A stretch of 48,663 nucleotides of DNA, from positions 1 to 48,663 of the forward strand of contig JAKJXP020000154.1 in assembly GCA_022225965.2 (NCBI GenBank), in the 5' to 3' direction. The position numbers and the translations under genes were made by a program. Source of the stretch: Diatrype stigma (Eukaryota > Ascomycota > Sordariomycetes > Xylariales > Diatrypaceae). Position 1 is the first letter of the stretch. Every line of letters starts with the position of its first letter. Below, piece by piece: positions 13,604 through 25,131 of this stretch. The notes below the pieces were generated by a model, which made no database searches, had not been told where the DNA came from, and was given only the letters and a program-made list of their open reading frames with translations.

Positions 13604-15739
13604 TCACCAACCGAACTGTTCACAGTGAAGCTCTACCGCTGGCCCGTCGGCACGAATGCAACTAGCAGTGGTATTTCGAACAACCTCTATCAGGCTGGTG
13701 GGGCCGCACGCAGCGATGAGGATCCTCTGATCCTTGGGGACAGACCGAACCGCCTCTCTGATCAGAGCTTCCGTATCGGGCCTGCCGTAGACGAGAGGCA
13801 GGTCTCTCACAGACGCCGCCGCTGAGGATGATTGTTCCGAGTCGCTCATGCCCGCATACTTCTCACGATCCGTGGGGAGAAGAGAAGCGGGAGGCGTTGC
13901 CTTGGGAGGGGATGATGGCCGTACCCCTGTATCTGTGTGCTCGCACGCGGTCTTTGGTGGACTGGACAGAGGACTGTCCCTAGATCTGTCTGACTCGTTC
14001 CCGGCCCCGGAGGTGCTAGCCCCATCCACTGACGACGGCCCAGACATGCTTGTGAGGTGCACTTTGAGGGCAACTTTAGGCGCGTGGTCATGCGACCGGA
14101 TGTGGTTCAGGTGCTGCGTGAACCAAGACAGGTTGTCTGTTGACGCCTAAGTCAGTGGAACTATCCGACAGCTACACATGTCGCGGGACGACGCACCGTG
14201 CTTCCTCACCGACCAGATGAAATCAATCCGTTGTTTCGATTCCTCGTTCATCCGCCCTAGCATATCCGCAGCGATGCCGAACGTGAAAGTAGCACCGGAT
14301 CCACCGGCAACCAACACCACCTTGTCATAGTCCATCGGGTCGGGGTTGGTGCCGTATGGGCCCTCGAGAGAAGCCTTGAGGGTTGCTCCGGGCTTCGCAT
14401 TGGCGAAGTTGTGAAGGTCTTTCGTGAAACCACTGTAGGTATTGATGACCTACGATACACCAAGTCAGAATCCGAGCCTTTGAAGTATGCAAGACGTGTG
14501 CGACAGCTGTTTCAGAGGACATAGATCGAGGAAGCCTTTATGGGCATCCTATGCAGAGCAACGCAATCAAGTACGTCAGTTTGAGACAATGGAACGAATG
14601 GCTTACCAGCTCCAATGGATTGGTCGATGCGATGGTGAAGGGATGTGTTTCAAAAGCCCGGATCTGTGGGATCCAGACGTAGCAGTGCTTTCCTGGGCGT
14701 GCTCTATGGAGAGACTTCTTAAATACAACCCTAGTACCGCCGTTCGGGAGAGGATAGACAGTCGCCGTGTTGTTCACGCTATTGTAGACGAGTCGACCGG
14801 TCCGTATGAGACGGTCTGAAACCCATAGGGAGGCCATTATCAGCGTGCAGATCAAAATCCTCTCAGGGTCGATGTGCGGTCGGTGTAAGCCCAGGCAAAC
14901 GACAATCACAATGAAGAGCACAACGTGGATGATATAGAAACTCTCGTAGTTGAAGCGCCGCAGTATCATAGCGGCGAGCACCGTAAGGATGAGCGCTGCC
15001 ATGAGCGGGTAGGCGGCCAGAACAATCTCTTCGTGTAACAGTTCCGTCTTTCCGGACCTGGTAAAAAACACCAGATATATCGTGCCGTGCAAGAAGGCTT
15101 GCAAAAAAGCCGTATATCCCGCTATCTGATGGAGGCAGTTCAGCCGCTCGTAAGAGTACGCCGTGAGGAACGCGAGGGGTGTGTTCTTCAATGATAAGAA
15201 AACGACAAAGACAAAGTTGGAAGCGGCCATCCTATGGGTTATGAAGTTAGGAGCAAAGCTACATGGCCTGGACGTGTAGGCTAGACGTTGCTTACCATCC
15301 AAACCGAGGAGCCCAGTTGTGTGCTGAGCTCAGGTCTACGCCATATACCTGGAATCCGATGTTGAGAGCCACATAGGCGAGGACGAGCGCAGCATGCCCG
15401 ACAGAGGTGAAACCGAACATCCCACGTATGAACACCCTCCTTACCATTCTATATCATATGAGCCATGAATTCTCGGGGTCGGGTCTGGTTGGATTCTGGT
15501 ACTAACCTCGATAGTAGAACGAAGGGCTTAAGAGCAGGAATCCTTGTCCAGCTGGATTTGGCCGCACCAACCCTTGCCCAGTGCATAACAATGAAGAGGC
15601 CTATAAGTGCACTCAAGCCAGCTGCATAGCGCTTTACAGCTGCCTCACTGATGGCCTGCCTGGCAACCAGCCAATCCTCCTGGGGCCCTTCATCACCCCA
15701 GCGTATGCTGAGTGTCGATTCAGCCCGTGCTTCCGTCAT
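13604..15739 (-). CDS. ferric-chelate reductase / FRE-type transmembrane oxidoreductase
   Basis: Five exons on the minus strand: 15739-15507, 15448-15296, 15231-14607, 14449-14197, 14136-13604 (598 aa). Several membrane helices form the ferric-reductase core. Two histidine pairs, each spaced by 13 residues (His163/177 and His231/245), match the bis-heme ligands of FRE/NOX proteins. HPFTIAS at 325-331 is the FAD-binding motif. LVAGGSGATFTFG near 383-395 is the NADPH-binding loop, and a CGP motif lies near the C-terminus, which ends in the usual aromatic residue (EQFGW). The enzyme moves electrons from cytosolic NADPH through FAD and heme to extracellular Fe(III) or Cu(II) chelates at the plasma membrane. 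A Ser/Pro-rich insert (about residues 452-531) interrupts the NADPH-binding half and looks disordered. The upstream region carries a GATA array at 16018-16068. Metal specificity cannot be read from sequence. Confidence 0.92.
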
Positions 15740-15780
15740 CGTGTCTTTGAGTAGTGGTAATGTCGAGTGGTTGTCTGGAC

Positions 15781-16068
15781 GATATGGCCGTGTAACAGTA
15801 GATATAACAGTAGATATGGCGTTCTATCGAATACCGCCCTTGACTCACAAGCTACTGGTATGTCTCTCGTTGAGAATGAAGTGGATATTCGATATACAAC
15901 ATCCGAACAGTCAGCGGCACTGAAAGACCAGAGGGAGGACTGATAGATGCTTTATAAAACGAGATGCCCAGGTGGGTAGCAAGCCACTCGGGCCCGGAAG
16001 GGATGAAGATTAGACACGATAGCACGAGATAGACAAGATAGCACGAGATAGACAAGATAGACAAGATA
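15781..16068. promoter_or_regulatory. GATA-rich upstream region of the ferric reductase gene
   Basis: Six GATA cores start at 16018, 16028, 16037, 16047, 16056 and 16065, spaced 9-10 bp, inside a decamer-like repeat (CACGAGATAGACAAGATAG). Three more lie at 15781, 15801 and 15813, nearer the gene. The array is 279-329 bp upstream of the start codon. Fungal GATA factors bind such cores, and the iron-responsive SreA/SRE/Fep1 group represses ferric reductase genes. No perfect ATCWGATAA site was seen, so the link to iron is inference. Confidence 0.45.
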
Positions 16069-16092
16069 GACAAGAGAGACGAGAGAGAAGCT
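15999..16092. repeat. GATAGACAA minisatellite
   Basis: Imperfect 9-10 bp units (GATAGACAA, GATAGCACGA) run through this part of the ferric reductase upstream region and decay into GAGAGA at the distal end. The GATA cores of the possible regulatory array are contained in these units. Confidence 0.75.
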
Positions 16093-19000
16093 GGACCGCA
16101 TCCGCATCGGTATAGAAAGTTAAGGCTAATCATGAAGGAGTGGATCCCCCATGCGTTTCATCAGGCAAGTAGTGGTCGTAACTTCCCAACTGGGCATGCT
16201 TCGAACCTATCCCAGCGGGGAGAAGTTGGGCATCTACTTACCCTCGTCCTACTATCGTCATGTTTCGAGACACTGCCACCATGGAAACATCATCATCTGT
16301 CTGACATTTCCTCTCCTAGAAAAGCCACGCCACGCACCACGCACCACGCACCACGCATCGCGTACTACGCTCGACGACGCTCCATGGCCCAAAGGGGATC
16401 AGCAGCAAGAAAGCCCGAGGGAGCGGGGAGATCACGGGGGGATCATGGGGGGATCACTCGGCTCTCCAACCAGCACCCAGGATACCGGTTCTACTACGGA
16501 ACGGAGACTGCGTGGGAACCTGGAATACCGTACTGGCTACTGCCGCACACGCATACAAGGCATAACTACCATAGTACTCAGTCAGATCATCCCGTTCTAT
16601 GATACGTTCTATGATAACTTGGCTCAGCGTGTGAGGGGTTGCACAAGCACGGGAGGCTATCCTATCCCATCCCATGCCATCCCATGCCATATCATGTCTT
16701 AGTCTTGCCGGGAATGCTACTACGCCTATAGGCTGGCGGCTGCTGCTGCAGAAAGGGGACAGGATGTCAGTACGTACCACATCTTATCTTGATACTTGGG
16801 ATGGTACGCACAGCCGGGATTACATGAGTTCAGAGGAAGGTCGAGTTAAAGTTTTGTGGAACTGGGTGCCACCAGAGCAGCCAGAGTTACTCTCGTGCAG
16901 GGCTGACAGGGTAGGGAGGGTCTCAGGGTACCTCCGTTGTTCAACAAAGCCTGTGGCAGTAAAGAGGGCCCGGTGCCTTGGAGATGAACGACCCCAGGCA
17001 CGCTCGGCTCCTACGTTTAAGCCTAATAAGCTAGTAACGGCAGTGTCCTCACGTAAAATTCCAAATCGTTGTCGACGGAGCCAGTAAAGTAACTAGCTAA
17101 TTATAAACCGAGATTCCGAGGTGGATGAAGCTCATGCACGAAACCGATCACCCCATATGAGCAAGTTGATCAACGAGAGGTGGCTGTCCAGAGCTGAGTA
17201 TAGCCTCGAGAATACAATAAGAACAGGGATGGCCGCTTTCCGGGACTGGGACTGGGACTGGGACTAGGTAGTGCCACGAGTTTGGCAAGTAGGTACTGAG
17301 AATAGTAGGAAGGTGATCTAGGTTACTTGGTGGCCATCGGGTATTCTGAGGAGACCGTAAATTTCCATCTGGAAAATGGCCCGAAAAGGGAGTATCGGCG
17401 GAATCTCCACCAAACGGGATTAACTCCATGTATTTAACCACGTAGCCCCTGGCTTATCAACGAATGGCGATATCTTGATGCTTCCCAATCGGGGTCACGG
17501 TCTAGACCACTTGCTTTGGCGACTTATGCAGACCAAGTAGGTAAGTATATAGGCCTGTGCGATTGTTGGAAGCAATGCACTCGGTGCTTACTTCGCACAA
17601 CGGTATACAATGCAGATCGATCGATTCTCCATGTGAGTATGATCCAGTACCAGGTTGTCAGAAATATGTAAGTCAAAGTGATCACTTCGCATGCCCTACC
17701 TAGGGCTGCTGGGGTTACACATTCGCCGTCCTCCGGTAGTACTTACGAATACCTATAGTACGTACCTCCTCCACTCGGTCCCGGCAGTCAACGACTGCAC
17801 GGGCCCGTGAAGTAATTCTTCTCTTTCTCCTTCCCCGGGAAATCTAAAGAAGACTATAGATAGTAAAGACAGCTTACTACAAGAAGATTATAAAATATTT
17901 GCTACCAATTTCACTTCGTTCTATCCCGGAATATACCATGCCCGGGCGGAGCGAGCTCCGCCCCCTCTTCGTCAGCAACTTGTAAGCGAAATGAGCTGCC
18001 CGAACGGCACAAGACTGGAGATGTCAACAAAGCCGGACCCACCTGTCCCGAAGGACTTTTGGGGACCTAGGTTGATATACCGTTGCTTATAGGTAGGTAT
18101 AAGTGGCGTTGGTAGCCGTTATTTTGATCGAGTAGATTGCACTGCTCCTCGACGGGCAAATACGGTTTCCTTCAGATCTATAGGCTACGGTGAATCTGTC
18201 GCCACATCATTTGGCTACTTGCATCGTAGACTATACCTCACATCATAAAACGTGGGGATATATCACGGCTGTCATATAGTACGACTGCGTTCTGAGTAGA
18301 TGAACAGCATTGACAGTGACGGTCTTTCCCATGGTCATCTAATCAACAATCCATCCATGATGTTATAACTTAAACGAACTACTTGTTTACCTGGGCCCAG
18401 GTGGTCGGATAGGCACCAATGATAGCCGATAGGCCTGCTGTAGAATCAAGCTTTCCCAATGTCGTATGCCAACAACGCTGCCCCTCGCCTATACCATCCT
18501 GACCATCGTTGGAAATGGTTAATACAAATGATGCTCCTTGCTATAGTGCTCGGAATGCTACTTATGATAACCGCCAATCTGCATGCTAATCTGCATGCCA
18601 CTCTGCCACTCAGCATCCTGGTCTGAAAGGGTGAGCCTGCGTCCCGGTCCCCACCCCAGCGACATGTCAAGTTTACCCCTGTCAGAATTAATGTTCCGCA
18701 GATAGACTAGATCCTGGCCTCACATCATCAACCACGACAACAATAACCATAATTAACATCATCCTATAGAAACGTCGACGTCGACGAGCTAGTGATAACT
18801 AACTACGGGATTTCTCTGCCATGGCCCAGCCCTAAGCCCTGTTTGCATCGCTAACAGACAGAAAGCTATACCGAGGGCCCAGCTGTCCGGTCGCGTCATT
18901 AACCCCGGGGAGCTTGTCAGATAGAAGGTGAGATTCTGACCTTCTGTTCTTGGCTGCCAATGCCGAAAACACCACGCCAGAGCAGCAGCTACTTTCCTTC

Positions 19001-21011
19001 CACGCTGCGACTGCGACTCCGTTTGGGTACCTACCTAGGCCTTCGCCCAGGCCGAGGCTACCTTCGGCGTTGCAGTTGCGCCGCAGCAGATAAGTGCAGC
19101 AGGGTAGGGGTTTTGAAGCCCACCGGGGGCACCCGAGTGCTTACTGGCCAACTCGCCTTTTGCTGATTCACGATTAATAAAGCACACATCGCCAGCCAAA
19201 GGTGCTGCGGGCCGGTCCATAAAAACGCCGGCGAGGCTTGTTCGTGTGCAGCGCAGGTGGGTTCTCGATATCTTGGGTCGTGATCATCTCTCGTTCCATT
19301 TCAAATGAGAGTTAACGTTGACTTATCGCGAACAACCACCACTACCACCACCATCGCCATGATGCGTGGGGGCAGAAGGCTTTCGATGGGTTTCGACATC
19401 CTCTGGCATAGGTTGACAATGACCCCCTTGACGACCACCCTGAAGTCGACCTTGGATTTGAATCGGGAAGGCAGAAATGCCAGGACAGACAGCCCGTCAA
19501 CTGCAGTACCTACCAACTTAGCTTGCAGCCCACCATCTAAGTGCGCGCGCGCGCGCCACTCACTAGCGAGCTACATAGACCTGTGCCACATGAGGGAGCC
19601 GGGTAACATTGGATACTTAGACAGCATCTATTACCGGACGACTTTTCCACCAATGACCTGCAAGAAACCGGCAAATAAGAGGAGGCCCAAAGTCAAAGCT
19701 CAGCCAAAGCAAGCAAGCCTCAGTAGAAGTCTCACCGCCCCATTCCGCCCGTTGTGATCGACATCGCAGCCGCATGGGATTGGATATCCAGACTTGTGCA
19801 TTCACGTTAACTAGCCATCACGTTATCTAGGACCGAAGTATGCCGCCCTGAGAAGAAAAACCCGGGTCCCCGTGGGGAAGATCCGGCGACAACTTCTAAC
19901 CTGTCTGCCTGCCTGCCTGCCTGCCTATCGTACCTAGGGGCTACGTATTTCGTCACGTTTGCCGAAGCCGTCGTTGAGAGCCAAAGAAAGGTTTTCATCT
20001 CTCCCGGCGGCAAGGTTGCAAGTTCCCGGAGGCGTCTTCGATTCGTCATCGCATGGTCCATCTTGCATGAACCCGATCTTAGACATCGGGCACGTAAGTG
20101 GGCAAGGCAGTCAGCACTGTTGAACCCGACGCGGTCGCCGTATGGCTTCTTCCGGGCCACACCTTACACGCCTTGTACCCTTGGTTTGATCCTGATAGAT
20201 TGCCGCGCGTAACAAGAGGCGGACGTTGTGGCCCCCGGGCGCCTCTTGATTCTACGATTTTCATGCCAGCCAGTAAATGCACGTAACCATCCACGTGCTA
20301 TCACCACACTCGACTCGACTCGGCGCGCTCACGAACGTGGTGGGCTCTGGAACTGAGTATGGTGGAACGTGATCGTGAGACATATTTGTTCTCAGGCACT
20401 GGATCTCAAGAGGCTAAACTTCCACTCAGCGCCATCGACTATCGCCACGCGCGTTTCAGGATGTCAAGCTATGCATCGAGATGATTCAAGACCCGCCGTG
20501 GCTGACTATGTGCCGAACTTTGGGACCCCTGGACGAACTACCGTAAGCAGGGTTCACCTCGTCGAGATCCCTTCATGCACGTAAGAAACTTTCTCACACA
20601 CACACTCACACACCTTGTTGGTTGTTATCAATGGTCCTAGGTGTATAGACAGAAAAGCTATAGTAATGATAATGTCATCAAGCTCTACGCTATACTCCTT
20701 TCTGATTTGCACAGTCATCTCTGGGTGGCTGTTTCGCCTCTGAATCCTTCCGCTGCCCCCTCTTTCCCGATTGTCCAATAACAACCAAGCTCCACTACCC
20801 ACGACGACGACGACAGACGACGACGACGCCGACGATCACAGCAATGTAGACGACGCTTCTGCCGCCGCGCCGCCGCCGCAAACGTCAGTCAAGTGGAAAA
20901 TTACGTACGCCAACAAGATAGTCCACCCTTATAGTTAACCCCTCACCTAGGTATAGTTTAATTATCTAGCCCAGCCACCAATGACGACGCAGGGCGTTGA
21001 ACATCCCGAGG

Positions 21012-22985
21012 CTAAGGCCGAGGCTGAGGCATATACAGCGACGGCCTCGGGTCGGGCCAGCTCCGGAAAGCCAGGAACTGGCGCCGGACGCCGTTGATGG
21101 CGTCGCGCGTGGCGCCGGGCGGCGCCGCGGCCGCCACGCGCTCGAGCTCCTGGTCGGCCCCGACGAGGTTGCCGATGAACGCGTTGCGGTGGTTCCGGTG
21201 CATGACGTCGCGTTCCTCGAGACGCCTCTCGACTGCCGCCTCCTCCTCCTCCTTCGTCTTCTGCGGCTGGGGCTGGGGCTGTGCGTCCAGCGCGCGCCGC
21301 TCGAGGACCTCGGCACGCCGCCCCGCGTCCGCCGCCATCCGCAGCGTAGATTGCAGCTGGCCCGCGAGCCGGAGCGCGTTCAGCGCCAGGGGCTTCTTTC
21401 TCTTCCTCCCCTTGGCCGTCGATGGGGCCGGTACCAGCCCGTCCAGGATCTCCTCGAGCCGGCCCACGGCCGCGGCCCCGTCGAGCTCCTCGTCGTTGGC
21501 GAAGCCGAGGCGCTGGAACAGCGCGAGCACCTTCAGGTCGAGGCTGCGCTTCGCCTTGGTGAGGGCCTCGACCTGGTCCCACCACTGCGGGTTGTTCGCC
21601 GGGTCGGTGTCGATGGTGGCCCGGCCCCGCACGTGGCCGCCCATCCACTGCAGCCGCTCCGTCTCGAGGGCGCGGTTCTGCGCCGCGAGCTCTCTGATTC
21701 GTCGGTCGCGCGAGGCGAGCGTGTCGGTGAGGTCTTTGAGCTGCTGCTTCTGCTGCTGGACGGCTTCTTCGCTAGGAGTAGCGGCGGCGGCGGCGGTGGC
21801 GGGAGTGGTGGTGGTGGTGGTGGTAGCAGCATTGTCTGCGATCTTCGTGAGACGCTGGACCTCGTTCCTCAGGTCCTCGGCCTCGCGAAGGAGCCGTTCG
21901 TGTTCCTTCTGTGACTTGCCACCGCCCGCCGACGCGTTTTTCTTCTGAGTGGCCAGGAGGTCGTCAAGCTGCTTCTGGAGGTCCTTGGCGTCCTGTTCGC
22001 TCTGCCGGACGTCGTTCTTGAGACCTCGCTCGCGGGCTAAGCCGTCTTGTCGGGCTTGATCGAGCTCCTGAACTCTGCCGTAATGGCGCGAACTGGTCTC
22101 GCGGGCTGTCTTTAGGTCCGCTTCTAGCTTCGCGACTTTCGCTCTCAGTCTGCGTATCTCTTCATCTTTCTCGTGCTTGCTGTGACCCGCAGCGTCGTCT
22201 TTGCCGCCGCCGCTGCCGCCGTCCGTTGTCTCCTTCTCGGAGGTGGCGGCAAGAGCAGTAGCAGCATTCGCTTCTTCGAGCTCCCGAATCTTGGCGTCGG
22301 ACTGAATACCGTGAGCTTCGCACTTGGTGAGCTTGTCTTTGAGATCGTCAATTTCTCTCTGTAAACTGTCTTTGGCGTTGTTGTACCCCGTCTTATCATC
22401 TGTAGTCTGAGTACCTGTGTTGTGCTTCTCATGACCATCAAGCTTTTGCTTAAGCTCCCGGATCTTCTCATCGTTCTCTTGTAATCTTCTTTCAAACCGT
22501 GCGGTGTGTTTCGCGACGTAGCCGATGGTGCCCTCGTTTTCCGCGACTAGGCGGTTGAAGTATTCAATAGGGACGGTGTCTTTCCCAACCAAGCTTTCTC
22601 GTATAGCTCCAAGCCATCGTCCGGACTGCTGCTTCCTGATCTTGCTCCGTATTCGATCTTCCTCCTCTGGGCTAACAACCTTCAGCGCCTTGAGTTCGGC
22701 AAGCTTTTTCTCTATGATAGACTCGACAGGGTCCTCGAGCTTCTCTACATTTGGTGTACCACTCGCCTCTGTTCTTGAACTATCGGATTTAGGGGGTGGA
22801 CTTGCGAGCACTTCGGTCGGATCTGGACGATCTTGTGGGCCCTGCTTGTCCTGACTTGACCCAGACTCGCGCTGGAGATTGCTAATGTTCGACTCGTCTC
22901 TTGAAGGCTTTGGTGGAGTAATCATGCCCCATGACTCTGTGTCGGTGTCGTTGCCAGTTGCTTGTTCTCTCTTAGGTGAGGCCAT
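21012..22985 (-). CDS. large coiled-coil protein of unknown function
   Basis: A single uninterrupted frame of 657 aa. Residues 1-75 are polar and Ser/Pro-rich. From about residue 85 most of the protein is charged heptad-like sequence (for example REIDDLKDKLTKCEAHGI), broken by low-complexity linkers: a Gly/Asp patch, then a poly-Thr/Ala patch near the middle. The C-terminal third holds further helices rich in Glu and Arg (ERRLEERDVMHRNHRNAFIG). It has no signal peptide or membrane segment. The architecture fits a scaffold or cytoskeleton-associated protein, but this is only inference. The high GC content creates long empty frames on the opposite strand. I do not recognise the family. A start at 22985 is the first ATG of the frame. 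Confidence 0.8.
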   Translation of the reverse strand: MASPKREQATGNDTDTESWGMITPPKPSRDESNISNLQRESGSSQDKQGPQDRPDPTEVLASPPPKSDSSRTEASGTPNVEKLEDPVESIIEKKLAELKALKVVSPEEEDRIRSKIRKQQSGRWLGAIRESLVGKDTVPIEYFNRLVAENEGTIGYVAKHTARFERRLQENDEKIRELKQKLDGHEKHNTGTQTTDDKTGYNNAKDSLQREIDDLKDKLTKCEAHGIQSDAKIRELEEANAATALAATSEKETTDGGSGGGKDDAAGHSKHEKDEEIRRLRAKVAKLEADLKTARETSSRHYGRVQELDQARQDGLARERGLKNDVRQSEQDAKDLQKQLDDLLATQKKNASAGGGKSQKEHERLLREAEDLRNEVQRLTKIADNAATTTTTTTPATAAAAATPSEEAVQQQKQQLKDLTDTLASRDRRIRELAAQNRALETERLQWMGGHVRGRATIDTDPANNPQWWDQVEALTKAKRSLDLKVLALFQRLGFANDEELDGAAAVGRLEEILDGLVPAPSTAKGRKRKKPLALNALRLAGQLQSTLRMAADAGRRAEVLERRALDAQPQPQPQKTKEEEEAAVERRLEERDVMHRNHRNAFIGNLVGADQELERVAAAAPPGATRDAINGVRRQFLAFRSWPDPRPSLYMPQPRP

Positions 22986-23904
22986 TTTGAAACATGTATA
23001 CGTAATGGGATAGCGTACTTGAACTTGGTTCAGTCTTGTTGGGAAATCTTCACTCAGAAGATCCGTAACTGGGATTATGCTGAGGTTAGATTTGGTGTAG
23101 AACTCTTGAGGACAATAAATACGGTTTTAGCTTGGTTTTCTTATGCACATCGTGCTTTAGCATGTCGTTCTTGTTGTATGCCTAGCTGCATTTGGTTCAT
23201 TGTACAAAGAGCACGCTTGACACAGTAGTTTCATCAGTAAGCCCAGATGATTCCAGGGTTTTCAGTCTCAATAAGTATACACAAAGACAACAAAGCCAGT
23301 GTTGCTAAATGATGCCTGATATACATGCTTGGCTCTTTTGGGACAAAGGCGGTCCACAGAGATCCTTCCCTGAGACTTCTTACCAAGCAATCTCAGAGCC
23401 GAAGACATGTGGTCAACTAATCACCCGATTCCTCTGTTGGTATTCCCTACACTGATGCCAACCTGGTGATATCTGCCAAGGTCGAAATTGGAGCATCTAT
23501 GAGGCTCGAGAAGCTCCACTGGGAAGAATCGTGACGATGTTTTTAGACACATCTCTTCGAATAAAGAAAGCTACAACTCGCAGTTCCGAGATTTACAATG
23601 GAGTAGGCATACACGACTACTCTAATCAGACTCGGTTCCTGTCTGTCGTATTCACCAACATCATATAAGTAGATGAAAATGGATATATGTACATACCATG
23701 GTTGAGAAAACCGAGTTGCGTTGTCAGATATACTGATGAGACCAACAGGCTCTGACGACATTATTTTCTCCACGGCGGCTTGGGTGATATCCATCAGACT
23801 ATATTAGTCTACAGAGGTGTTACTAATATGGAGTGGTTAAAGAAGTTTCTTATGTCATTCTGATAACCCCCATGAAGTTAATCTCCTTGTGTAGATACTC
23901 ATTA

Positions 23905-24237
23905 TTATGATATGGCTGGTATAAAGCCGAACTCGTCAGCCGGCAGGATACGGAAAAGGACAAATGGTAAGCAATCGAATGACACAGCAGGCAATAAGCC
24001 GAACAAGATAGCGTACAGGAAGGCATGCAGTAATATTGACCCGAACAAGGTAGCCGGCAGGAAGAGGAAAGGGATAGCTGATAGGACTACGGATAGAACA
24101 AATACCAGGATGAACACGATAACTGGCGCAGGACCAAATACGACAATGGGTGGGAGGCCAAATATAATGAACGGTAAGAAGCTTATCATGATGGCCGGCA
24201 GCCAGCCGAGCACCATAGTCAATAGGAATTCGAACAT
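23905..24237 (-). CDS. possible hydrophobic repeat protein (110 aa)
   Basis: An ATG-to-stop frame of 110 aa is almost entirely hydrophobic, with recurring units of the type FGLLPAxxF (LGWLPAIMI, FGLPPIVVF, FGPAPVIVF, FLPATLFG, FGLLPAVSF). It would be a membrane-embedded or aggregating peptide if expressed. The other strand (23912-24244) is also open for 110 codons and reads as a basic, Asn/Lys/Pro-rich repeat. Both properties come from degenerate DNA repeats with a core close to CCGAACAAGATAGC. No intron, promoter or family was recognised. It may be a real small protein, a minisatellite that happens to be open, or a relic. Confidence 0.25.
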   Translation of the reverse strand: MFEFLLTMVLGWLPAIMISFLPFIIFGLPPIVVFGPAPVIVFILVFVLSVVLSAIPFLFLPATLFGSILLHAFLYAILFGLLPAVSFDCLPFVLFRILPADEFGFIPAIS

Positions 24238-25113
24238 TATTTAAAATGAACTTGCCAAATCTGACATCGTGAGAAGACCTACCTTTTCAGGGGCAACACT
24301 CTACCCCTTGATAGGCACCCGAATGCCTGGATCTGATGCTATACTTCGATACATATCATATATTGCCTGTGGCTATGCGTCTAAGCCCCAAGTCACCTCA
24401 TGCCCCTTCGAAAGATACATGAACTGTTGATCGAATGGTATGTGAAAGGACCATCGTGGGCCGCTGCACTTACGTTTAGCAGGGGGTGGTTTCTAGCATG
24501 ATCATGACCGTGGTCGTGTGTTAGTATCTCCATCTTGGAATACCAGACAAGTTGACCATAGAAGGGCATACTTGGCAATCGAAAGAAGGGAAACCTAAAC
24601 CAATGCTCCCGAGGCACGTTGGGCCGTCCCGTGCATGTATGCGGGTCTCGTCTATAGTCTTGCCCCCTTCTGATGCTACCTATAATGGCCACATAGGCAT
24701 ATACGCATATGCGATAGGGTACAGCCACTCGTAAGCTTTTCGCCTCGTCGTGGTTGAAGAGGATTATCGTGGGAAGCATTTTAATATTGGATAGTGTTGT
24801 AAATGCCTAGTAAGGTAGCGACCGGACGACCGACTGGACTGGTGACTTCAACTTATGGCTCCGGCTCATTTATCGTGTCTGTGTCTTCGTGATTGATGTC
24901 ATAATTATATGATTTTATGGATGACTTGAACATACGAATTGAGCTATCCATTGTACCATGACAAGCGATAATACTCGCTGGAAATTATAAGATTTATCCC
25001 TTAAATTATGAGAGTTACCCGACAAATATACAATGAGACGTTGGAGAGAAAATTCGAAGATGAACGAAAGTGCCCGAACTCTCACCTTACGAAGCGTGCA
25101 TGAGGGGTAGTTC

Positions 25114-25131
25114 TAAGGGGGACAGCGAAGC
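25114..25131 (+). repeat. dispersed repeat word, copy 1
   Basis: TAAGGGGGACAGCGAAGC here matches the word at 39832-39849 in 17 of 18 positions. The two copies are 14.7 kb apart in unrelated gene-free DNA. It may be the remaining edge of a decayed mobile element; no further similarity was visible by eye. Confidence 0.4.

Larger units (their letters stand above)
15740..21011. other. gene-free stretch upstream of the ferric reductase
   Basis: About 5.2 kb without a supported gene. It contains the GATA minisatellite, CCACGCA repeats near 16325-16358, a short GGGACT repeat near 17242-17265, CTGC repeats near 19907-19924 and GAC/ACG trinucleotides near 20800-20830. ORFs of 100-180 codons at 16132-16702 and 19305-19757 consist of repeat or low-complexity translation and carry no domains. 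Confidence 0.55.

Noticed and set aside
16132..16702. 156- and 183-codon ORFs on the plus strand
   Set aside because: Two overlapping frames partly coded by CCACGCA repeats; no family features.
20962..21948. Long open frames of 228-305 codons on both strands opposite or within the coiled-coil gene
   Set aside because: They arise from the very high GC content and codon pattern of the coiled-coil gene; their translations are Arg/Pro/Ser-rich without domains.
24393..24779. 128-codon minus-strand ORF
   Set aside because: Contains a His/Asp-rich patch but nothing resembling a domain, and no homologous pattern known to me.
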